A DNA stretch of 64,000 bases, taken from NCBI GenBank assembly GCA_964019055.1, contig OZ025209.1, positions 9,301,741 through 9,365,740 of the forward strand, given 5' to 3'. The position numbers were made by a program, and so were the translations under genes. Each line of letters opens with the position of its first letter. Position 1 is the first letter of the stretch. Below, piece by piece: positions 44,572 to 56,500 of this stretch. The DNA comes from Anthopleura xanthogrammica (Eukaryota; Cnidaria; Anthozoa; Actiniaria; Actiniidae). Under the pieces are notes generated by a model, which worked only from the letters and a program-made list of their open reading frames with translations, ran no database searches and was not told the DNA's origin.

Positions 44572-47500
44572 ATGCCCTCTGTCAAGGTGGCATTCTTCAA
44601 AAATCCAGAGTATGCTGGTTTATTTGATGAACATGATCCAGAGAAATTATACGCAGATTTACGCGAAATAGGGCATGGGAGCTTTGGAGCTGTATATTAT
44701 GTAAGTTGAAAAATAACCTTTGATCTTCTAACCGTGTGTATGTGTGTTTGTTCTGTAGAATAGATAAGTAACATACATGTATGTAGATAAGTATTTTTCA
44801 ATTTGTCTTACTTCTAGTAGAGATTGTTATATTATTGATTAATCCTGGGGTATAATAATTAGAGTTACATATTACCCTTACTTCTATATAACTTGTATTA
44901 TTCTTGTTAATATCATGCTTTAGCCTCTTCATATTGATTAAATAATTTGAGTTACAAATATTGGCTTAAACATGGGGTTCAGTACTGATCAATATGAGTG
45001 TTTCCTGGCCTTTCAAATATGTAAATGAAAAACTCTTCAATATTGTCTGTGCAATAATATTGATCAAGAAGAAAAATACCTAACACTGCCTTTGCTTGTG
45101 ATTTATCTATTTCGGTATATTTCCTTGTCAATTGTTTTGACTTGTTACCATGTAAAATTGTTCATAATATTCATTTAATTTCTATGCTTTTTATGCATAA
45201 TTTTATATTATGAGAGAGTATTATTGAGTATGAGCACAAAAACTGAAATTGTTTTTGGAATGCTTATGTAAACAGAACTCAGAGATTCATTTATTAATTT
45301 TTGTTTTGATCAACAAACGTCTGTAAAATTGGTAAGTTTCAGAGCAGTCAAAAACAATTATAATAGTACAAGACAGTATAGTAGATTCAAAGTCTGCTTG
45401 ATATGGACTTCCACTATCATGGTACTTGTTTGTGTCCCAGTGGATCACAAGATCTACTTATAACATTTCAATTAAGATGCAACATCACCCCTTTAATACT
45501 GACACTTTCTCTGGTCATCTGAGACTCATTATTGACAGCATTTGACTGTACTATTTTTGCTAAATTTCTAGAAAACTGTATAGTTTTATTACATAACTTT
45601 GATAATTTTCCTAAAGATGTTGCAATAATAAAAATATTTTGAGCTCTATTTAAAAAAAAAATTTAATTAATTTTTTCCTAATTGGAAGAAAAGAGGGTTG
45701 CCTTCTATAGCCAGAGCTTGAAGTAATGGCCGGTTAGTCACCAGTCATTATGACCATCAAAACCTTTTATAACTTGGTCATACCCCATTTCTGGCTCAAT
45801 GTTTCTGATCAAAATGACCGGCAAGGCAAAGATTCGGCTGGAAAAATTCTAATTCTGGCCGGACATTGTCTGGCATTGACTGACTGTTATTTCAAGCTTT
45901 GCATGTACATCATTCATCAGTTAGTACTTTAGCTTATTGATTTGCTTTACAGAAAATATGTACCATTTTCCAATTCCTTTGGAAGATATTTATTTTGATA
46001 ATTTTATTTTTTAAGGGTCGCAATGTCAAGACGCAAGAGGTGGTGGCAATCAAGAGAATGTCGTATAGTGGAAAGCAATCACAGGAAGTATGTTTTTGTT
46101 AAATGAGAATTTATTTCATTATTCTTAATGTAAAATTGTAGCTTCTTTTACGAGAGTCCCCTTTAGTTTGTTTGAATGATTTTCCATTTCAGAGCATTTG
46201 TAATTCCCCTGTCTAGATATTAACTTGACTATATTTTCAAGTTATACCAACAAAATAAAGTGATAATATATTGAAAGAAATGTATCTTTAGTTGTATCAG
46301 TAAAAATACTCAAAGGAGTATTTCTTGCCAAGTTTTATCTACAACTAACGGTAATAAAAAAATGATTTCAACCTAATCAGCCAAACTAGGATGGGGATTA
46401 TCTTCAAGACACGTCTCATAATTTCTTTTCTTGTTTCAATAGAAATGGAATGATATAGTCAAGGAAGTCAAATTTTTAAAACAGTGTAATCATAGAAATA
46501 CTATAAGCTACCTAGCATGTCATCTCAAGGATCATACAGCATGGGTAAGTGTATATAACTTTGGTATAAACAAAAGAGCATAAATAAGAGAGGGAAACTT
46601 CTTAATACCGCGTCCACATATAAACAATTTTCACCATACCCTACTCCTGTGTATCAAAAATTGTGTGCTTCATCCAAACCTGGAAGTAGCGAAAGCATGT
46701 GAAGATATGGGGAAAAACATAAATTTCTCATCTTTTTGAGTGTCAGCCTCAGTCGTGTTTTATCAGAGAACAGAACATACCTTATCCTGATTTTTTGCTT
46801 TATCTAATAGATTTTGTCGAAAAAAGTGAGAATAATCTACGGAAAGTATGTTGTTTTTGAGCACACGTGCACACGTCCATGCCATCAAAAAAATAAAAAC
46901 CAAACGACTTTGGATGCTAAAAATAGCCCAACCAGGAATTCACATGGCGCGCATGGTATTAAGAAGTCTCCTTCTCTTATTTATGCTCTCTTGGTATAAA
47001 ATAATGGATTGTTACAAACCTGACATTCTGATTGGTTACAGTATTTCAGGTGTATGCCCCTTTCCGTAGTCTTCGCACAATCCCTTATGATCCCAGCGCG
47101 AGCTCGAGGTCAGTGTAAAATTTGCATATTTTTTATACATTTTTATGCAAATTTTACCCTGACCTCGAGCTCGTGCTGGAATCATAAGGGATTGTGGGAA
47201 GACTACGGAAAGGAGCATTAGTGATAATCTTGTCTTCAATTTTACTGATGTTCTGGGGATTTTGGGTGTTTGAGCTAAAACTTTTAATTCACCTCTATCC
47301 TTCATGTGCTGGTTAAACTATAGGTAGCGCAAAATATTTTTTTCAATTATTTATTTTTCATCCCTTTTTTAATTTTTTTCCCATAACAATATAAGACAAC
47401 CAGTTGATCTGTTTTAAATCCAAGATCTATGAAATATTTTTGTCTGTCACCATTATTTCATCACTTCTAGGTCCTTGAAAGGTAACATAGTGCATATTTT

Positions 47501-50500
47501 CATATAATCATTTTAAATTCTGTCATTTTTTCCAGCTTGTTATGGAATATTGTTTAGGATCAGCATCGGATATATTGGAAGGTAAGCATGTCTTGCTGCA
47601 TTTTTTTAATAATTATTTTTGTTATATTTTTGTTCAAGTCCAGAATAATTAAAAATGTTTTGTTTTTTTCCAGTTCATAAAAAACCTTTAAAAGAGTTAG
47701 AAATTGCAGCAATATGTGCAGATGCCATAGAGGTAAGCTAGTATTGGGAAGTAAGGCCAGGTTTGCACCAGCTTTTTGAGCATAACAAATGTTATTCATT
47801 TTGGTGTTCACTAATTTTACTACGTTCTTTGCCCATCATTGATTATTTTCTTGAGGAAATCATTACATTAGTCCAACTGTTAAGTGTGAATGTTTTTGTA
47901 CTTTGAGAAACATCTTGAATGCCATTCCTATAGAATTATTTTCAGTTTGTTCATCTCAAATAAAAATTTAAACATATCTTTTTATGCTTCTTATGTTCAT
48001 TTATACTATTCTGTAATCTGATCTGATCAGTGATAGATTGAGCTTAGTGCTAGATATCATCCCACATTGAACATCAGAATATCCATTACTCGTATAAATA
48101 GAATATCATCAGTTAACTATTCAAGCAGGTCTTGCATCAAATTGTGTACGTAAGCAAATTTTGTGTAGCCTTTGTTACCAGATGATGTAAGAGGATGGAT
48201 TAAGTTTTAAATATCAATCTGCTAACGCTATAGTGAGCAAGCGAGTGAGTGAAATACCCTTTTGGCATTTTATATCATTCATAATATAATTATGTCATTA
48301 GAATCCAACAATGATTTTGCAATTGAGTGTATGAAAAAAATAATTTACAAGTGACACAAACATCAAATATCCCTTTAGTGATATACTTGATGAATGGCCT
48401 ACTGATCCCTGTGACTCAAACATACTGATATCATGTTGTTTTACAGGGTTTAAAGTATCTTCACGGTCATGAAAGAATACATAGAGATGTTAAAGGTAAC
48501 AAAATATCCAAAACCTCAACCAAAGGTCTATTCAGAGTAGGCACCCATGGCAGTGAATAGTTTTGTGCCATTCCAACTGGCCTCTTTTTTACACCATTTG
48601 CCTTCAAACTGCCAGTTTTTTGAAAACTCATTATGTTATAAACTCTTCTTGGTATGTTCTTGGAGATTAAAAAAATTATATTTCAAGATTAGTATGGAAG
48701 TATCGCACATTGATGACAGGAGATGTCAACCAGATGTCCAATAGTTCCATAATCTTTGTTCAAAAACATTTCAGAAAAGGCATAGAAATTTGTTGAAAAT
48801 TATATATGCTATAAAGAGTGTTCAAGGATGTTACCTGATTTATAATACCTTAACCCCCCCACCCTCACCTGCTTATTGGAAATGCCTCATATTTATAATT
48901 CACAAAGCACTCAAACCATACACTGTTTTAGACAAAAAGATTTTAAAACTAAACTTGTATTCTATTCATCATTACACAGCTGGTAATATTTTACTGACAG
49001 AAGATGGAACTGTTAAGTTAGGTAAGTAACATGGATATTACACACCATGAAATTATGCATTAAATTGTTGAAAATATTTGAAAAGTGTTTACAGTTATTG
49101 CCTTGACATTATGAGCTCCAAACTAAAAATATATGATATTTTTCAGCTGATTTTGGATCTGCATCTTTGGCGTCACCAGCTAATTCTTTTGTGGGCACTC
49201 CGTACTGGTACGTTGGAGGTTGATTTATGTGTTGTTTTGAAATGCTGACATTTCCTTTGACAAATGTAGCTAAATGTCTTCAGTTATGTATACTGTAAAA
49301 GTGCCTGGTTGATTAAGCATTTCATTGACTGTGCATGTTATGATTTATACTAACAAATTGTGGTTTTTTTTTAAAGGATGGCCCCAGAAGTTATTCTAGC
49401 TATGGATGAAGGTCAATATGATGGCAAGGTTGGTCTATCATTTGTCACTGCAAACTTAGGATCATTATTGTTATTATTTATTAAAGAGATTTAGGAAGCC
49501 TTCAAGCAGTAGTCTGTAATGCTGTCAAGAACTGTGAACCAGTATTAATACATGCCTACAACGAATGTCTTGGAATATACAAGACAATAGTTTAATAAGT
49601 ATTGATGTTTTATGGTTTTAGGTTGATATATGGTCATTGGGAATAACAAGTATTGAATTGGGTAAGCACTTGCAAAGTATTCAGCCATAACAACAAAATT
49701 CCATGGTTGTTAGGTGTTTGGTCTAACTTCTACTACCACTACTACCACTACCACTACTACCACTACTACCACTACTACCACTACTACCACTATTACCACT
49801 ACTACCACTACTACCAATACTACCAATACTACCAATACTACCACTACTACCACTACTACCACTACTACCACTACTACCACTACTACCACTACTACCACTA
49901 CTACCACTACTACCACTACTACCACTACTACCACTACTACCACTACTACCACTACTACCACTACTACCACTACTACCACTACTACCACTACTACCACTAC
50001 TACCACTACTACCACTACTACCACTACTACCACTACTACCACTACTACTATTATTACTACTACTACCACTACTACCGCTACTACCACTACTAACATTACT
50101 GCCACTACTGCCACTACTACCACTACTACCACTACTACCACTACTACCACTACTACTATTACTACCACTACTACCACTACTACCACTTCAACTATTGCTA
50201 CCACTACTACCACTACTACTATTACTGCCACTACTACCACTACTACCACTACTACTATTACTACCACTACTACCACTGCTACCATTACTACTGTTACTAC
50301 TATTACTACCATTACTACCACTACCACTACCACTACCACTACCACTACCACTACCACTACCACTACCACTACCACTACCACTACCACTACCACTACCACT
50401 ACCACTACCACTACCACTACCACTACCACTACCACTACCACTACCACTACCACTACCACTACCACTACCACTACCACTACCACTACCACTACCACTACCA

Positions 50501-53500
50501 CTACCACTACCACTACCACTACCACTACCACTACCACTACCACTACCACTACCACTACCACTACCACTACCACTACCACTACCACTACCACTACCACTAC
50601 CACTACCACTACCACTACCACTACCACTACCACTACCACTACCACTACCACTACCACTACCACTACCACTACCACTACCACTACCACTACCACTACCACT
50701 ACCACTACCACTACCACTACCACTACCACTACCACTACCACTACCACTACCACTACCACTACCACTACCACTACCACTACCACTACCACTACCACTACCA
50801 CTACCACTACCACTACCACTACCACTACCACTACCACTACCACTACCACTACCACTACCACTACCACTACCACTACCACTACACACCTAAGACCAAAATG
50901 GCACACACAACATGGAAACGAGGCATCAAGGGCCAAATTAAAAGAGAACATATGGTTTCTATGAAAAGTAAACACTTGTTCAGTTTTTCTTTCCTTCTTA
51001 CGTTCAGGAACGCAACAATTTTACAACAGTAAACACTGTAAATTTTTAAATTTGACCCTGGATGTCTCATTTTCATGTAACTCACCCGGCTGTGCACCAT
51101 TTGGGACCTAGGTGTATGGGCTATGCTTGCATGCACTTAGATTCTTCTCAAAGATAAATGGTATGAGTTGCTTTGGAAACATTGGAGCTAGACTATAAAA
51201 AAAACCTGTATTATTCTTCTCTCAACTGAGAAGCATACAGTAGTAATATTGATTGTTTCTATTGTGTTAAAGCTGAACGAAAGCCTCCATTGTTCAACAT
51301 GAATGCCATGAGTGCCTTGTACCATATAGCACAGAATGATCCTCCCACACTAAGCACCAGTGGCTGGAGTGAGGATTTTGTTCACTTTGTACAGTCTTGT
51401 TTACAAAAGCATCCCTTGGATAGACCTAGTTCTGAACAGTTGGCTGAGGTATACTTTTATGAATAGCCATTGTAACAAGTACAGAGCTTGAAATAACAGC
51501 TGGTAATCAGATAATGTCTGACTGGAATTGGAACTTTTCCAGTCAATTCTTTGCCTTGCCAGTCATTTTGACCAGTTACGTTGAGCCAGAAACGAGTTAT
51601 GACCGTTCTAAAACTAATTTGGCCAGTCATCATGACTGGCAGCTGACCAGCCATTGTTTCAAGCCCTGGAAGTAGAATTCGCAAATGATTAGATGCAGGG
51701 ATTGTCCTAACACAGAAACTTGTGCTGAGATGGGCTGTCGAAATATGAACCACGATAAAAATTATTAGTGTTATTCTGACTTCTGATACCCAAAACGGTG
51801 ATATCCAATGTATTTGGTGTCAAATACACCAATTTTATATGAAAAAAATATATTTACTATGATTGCACAATTAATACTTGAAAAAAGGTTCATACCAAGA
51901 GAAAAATACTTACTAAGAAATATTTCATCTTGAAAGCATCGGTTTATCACTGGACGAAGATCAAATGGCATCATCAAGGACCTTATCCATAGAACAAAAG
52001 CAGCTGTACGAGCTCTGGACAAGATGAACTATCATAGGATGAAGAAGATGATCATGAGTGATGTACCCGGTGAAAGCAACGCCGAGAGTCCCTCTGATTC
52101 TGATAGCATCTCTCAGTATCAAGACACAGATGACAAAGTACCACAGGTAAGCATCACAGCGCTAGGTCTTTTCTACCTCAGTAAGCAATTTTGCATTCTG
52201 GTTTGCAATTTTGCTACAAACACCATAGAAAAGCATGCATGTTGATCAAAAGATGTTTGTACCAAAGCTAGACTAGAATTCAACATCCTTAGCTATCTGA
52301 GAAAAAGGCCTGTCATGCTCAACTATGTCTCAGCTGTGATGGAATAATAGGGACCTTAAGCACCAGGATGGGAGGATGAGGACGGCAACATCAAGTCCTA
52401 CAAAGGACTAGGTTGAGAACCCCGTAGGTCCTCATGCAACATTAGAGACCTTAAGATCCACAATGGGAGTGAGGCGATGAAGGACAATGATGCCAGCATC
52501 TTCCGAAAACGTTTTTTTATGTGCCGTTGTCCTTGCCAGAATGCCATTTGGTTCTTGTTCGCGTTCTAGCGAGGACGTCAACATCAAGGATGACAGTGCT
52601 TGCAGGAAAAACTGTTTTGAAAATGTGCTGGCAACATCATCTGCCATCGCCGTCCTTGCTCAAACAAGCAAAAAAGAAGGAAATTTAAACACTGTGTAAA
52701 AAATAGTTTTGGAACTCTACTGACATTTTGGGCATTAGTCCTTAATCACAGTAAAATATTCATGCCTCTAAGGGCCTCTAAAATGCTCATCCATGCAACT
52801 TATCCAATCAAATGAATTTTAAAACTTTTAAAATACAAAAATAAATCTCTTGAAATAAAGTACAAATTAAAATTTGAACATAATGGCCATCATCAGGGTC
52901 TAGTATGACTGTGTGTTACAAAAACAATTATGGCTAACTGAATTGTTACCATGGATTTTACAAACAGCAAACATGAACCAAGTGTATAGACAACAAACCC
53001 TAGGCAAATCTACAAATAAGAATATCATCTTGTGATATTGACATTAGACCCCTTACAGCACCTTGGAATGCAGCTTAATAGATGTTGTTACAGTTGAGCC
53101 TACAATGAGATATTATTTTGTTTCAAGAATCATATACAATGATTGATACAATGCTTGTTGTCTCATTTGCATCTCATTTGAGTGCATGGAACCATAATAA
53201 CTGCTATTTGAAGTTCCTATTCTCAGGAGATTGAAAATATTTTGTTTTGTCTTCCAAATTGAGCTGCTTTGACGTCACGTGAAAGGGGTATATTAACTAG
53301 GTTGGGATAATAATTATACAAATTTCAAATGAATAAAATGAGTAATGAATGCAGGAATTGATTAATGAATAAATTTACCTGAATGGATATTAACTTGATT
53401 GAATAGTTAATTTAATTAATAAAAATTTATAACATACACTAAGACCCTTATGATGGCCACCATGGCTCGAAAAAACTACAGATGAAGCTTATTGTGATAA

Positions 53501-56500
53501 TATTTCTACATGCCTATTATGATAGCTTATTCTAGAACTTATTTTGCAGAGACATCTTCCTCATTCTATATTCAGATTGATATAAAATATATCTTATAAA
53601 GTAGATATAAACTATGAAATATATTTACTATCGATTGTAAACTAAACATCAAGATGTATGTATCTATATTATCTTGCATGTAGCCCACATTCTTAGTGCC
53701 AAGATCTGCTTGCCATGTTAACTTTGATGGTGTGATCATGGAACCAGATGACGCTCACCTATGTGTCATTCCATCTTCTTTTCTTCACTTCCGGACTCCT
53801 TCAGGCCAGGTTTCTTATCCTTGTATTGCATACATTTCATTTATGCATTGTGTTTAACACTATCAATAACATTTAATTTTGTTGAACACATTTTGTTAGA
53901 AATCCCTTTATCAGGAGAAAGACACTATAAATTATAATGAATAGAGTGTGATGGTAATAAGATATTTTAAAATTTGTTTTGTTAATTTCATAATCTACCC
54001 TTCATAAACACTTTATTATAGAAAATATTAACTAATTTAAAAAAATGCTAAATTTAGTTTAAACATATTTGTGCTTGCTAACATCATCAACCACTTTCAT
54101 TTGCCGTCTGCTGAACCATGACATAAATTAAACTTTAAGTTTTATAAATTTGATTTAATTTGAAAATAGCTATTTTCATTATTTATTTTAGTAATAATAA
54201 TAATAATCAATATTTTTAATCTTTATTGACAAAGTTTAGTTCACATCAAAGCATTTGACGACATTAGTCTTGTTGCCAGTAATGCTATTGATGCTTAAAT
54301 GTACATGTCAGGGCTCAAAATTGAGTTAATGGATTTGTGTCCCCAGGCTACTAAATTTTCACCAGCTGGTGGTTTACCTTTTATATCCTTAGCTTTTTAC
54401 CACCTTAGATATCCTGATTGTTCAAACAGCTGGCAAACTAATATCTGGACGCCAGTTTACACTGTGTTAAGAATAATTTTGAGCCCTGCATGTTTATGGA
54501 GATTTTTGACCTTCTGTATGCCCTTACATTGTAATAATCCTTCTTTCCTCTTACAAACTTGGTTATCATTTAGTTGCTTGTTTTCACTATGTTATTCTAG
54601 AATTTCCTACACCCCCAATGTGTACTGTGTGTTATTGCCCCACATGTCCATCATTGCCCCACATGTCCATCATTGCCCCACATGTCCATCATTGACCCAC
54701 ATGTCCATCATTGCCCCACATGTCTATCATTGCCCCACATGTCCATCATTGCCCCACATGTCCATCATTGCCCCACATGTCCATCATTGCCCCACATGTC
54801 CATCATTGCCCCACATGTCCATCATTCCTCTCTTCCCCTTTAAGTATAATTATTGACTTGTTGTTGTTTGTTCATCTGATTGTCTTTTTGTTTGGTATCC
54901 TAGCTCTCTGGAATGAGCATAGAAAGCAAGGGAGCCAGTGTCAAGAGCTCTGTCAGTAGTCACAGTAGTACTGGAAGTTTACAGGATGCTGAAACAGAAG
55001 ACAACAAGTCTACAGAAGAAGTGGGTGGCATCCACATTAATCGCCATGTTGTCATTCAGCGACAAGCTGCTGAAGAGGATGACAGATTTGCTACTATTCG
55101 ACCAAAGAATGTTATTGCCCGTCAACAGCAAGAACATAAACCTGGTGCTGATCGTATGCATGACCAACTAATGGTCTACAAGAGAATGAGACAAAGCCAT
55201 CAGCGTCAACTTGAAATCTTGGAGAGTAAACTGAGGACAGAAATGAATGATCATCGACGACAGTTGGACAAGGAGTATGAACAGGTAGGGATTGAAAGCA
55301 TACAATAACAATGTCATTATGTCAATCACAAGAACACAACTCTAATAATAATAGACACCATAAAAAGATCAATCGCAGTAGTTCTTGTTAAGTCGATATT
55401 CATTGAGTGAGTCAGAGTCAATCCTTGTATTCATTATGCAGCTGGGTAGAGGTTGTCTTTTGTCTGGGTGTTGGGAGGAGGGGATCTATGCATAAGATCT
55501 CAGTTTTCCTCCCTCAATCGGTTTGTTCGTTTTCTTTTGTTCGTTATCCAAGCTTGCTTTACTAGCGCTTGTTGATGACATTTACCGTTTGTTTTCGATT
55601 CAATAGATGGTTCATCAGTTCGAAAAAGACTTAGATAAACTTCGATCGCGGCATAAAGTTGAACTGGATCAAAAGTGCAAGCAGATGCAGTCAGAGGAAA
55701 AGAAACTTCACAAAAAAATCCGGGAACAACAGGAAAACGAAATGAAATCGTTTTGCAGTAAGCAAAAAGAAGAGTACAAGGATGCAAAGTCTTCGTTCAA
55801 AAAGGTAAACAATCTGTACTGTTTTTGATTTCCCCTCTCTCAGTACAACGCACACAGAGAATAGACAGCACGTTTTTCGCAACTGAAGGGCACTCTGAGT
55901 TGCTGTCGAGAGTAAAGTTGAGAGTATACTTACTGGAGTGAAGCCAGACGAATTAATACTAGTTCCTAGTGGACCACTTGTAAGTAAGCAGAACATAGCG
56001 GTGATGCGAGATGAACTGATCGCACGTTCAACAACAAAAGGTGTTGATTGATAAGTGGTTCGAATCGCCGAATCAAAACTAACAAAAAAAATTATTTTAC
56101 ATTGGATATTTTTCTAATTAGGGAGGTTCGTTTCATTTTATTTTGTTGTATTGTAGAGCGAGACCAGCCCAGCTGTGTACCAAGAAAGAAAGGATAATTT
56201 CCAAGCAACCCAACATAAAATTCTACAACAGAAACGATTAACACAGAGAGAGTATTTACGCAACGAAAGAAGAATATTTCTACGGCAGCAGATGATTAAA
56301 CGGCATAAACTAGAGAACGCTCTTATTTCTGAGGTAGGAATTCCAGTGCATGAACTGACATTTTCACGTCTTCTATTCAGTAATCACTCCATCCCCTTGG
56401 TAATCCTCTCTTACTAGTATCTATCGAGGGTCCAGGGGGAGGGTCGGGGGGGGGGGGGGGGGTCGATTAGCTTGGTAAACGTAACGTCATTTCTACGTCA

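Noticed and set aside
49710..50975. Long frames of poly-Val, poly-Thr, Gly-Ser and Pro-Leu on both strands
   Set aside because: They are translations of the hexamer/nonamer satellite in a TAOK intron. Every phase is open because the unit has no stop codon.
54299..54856. 185-codon frame rich in Pro-His-Met-Ser
   Set aside because: Its repeat part is the 19-bp minisatellite and the rest is intronic; the TAOK exon in the neighbouring frame begins at 54904.
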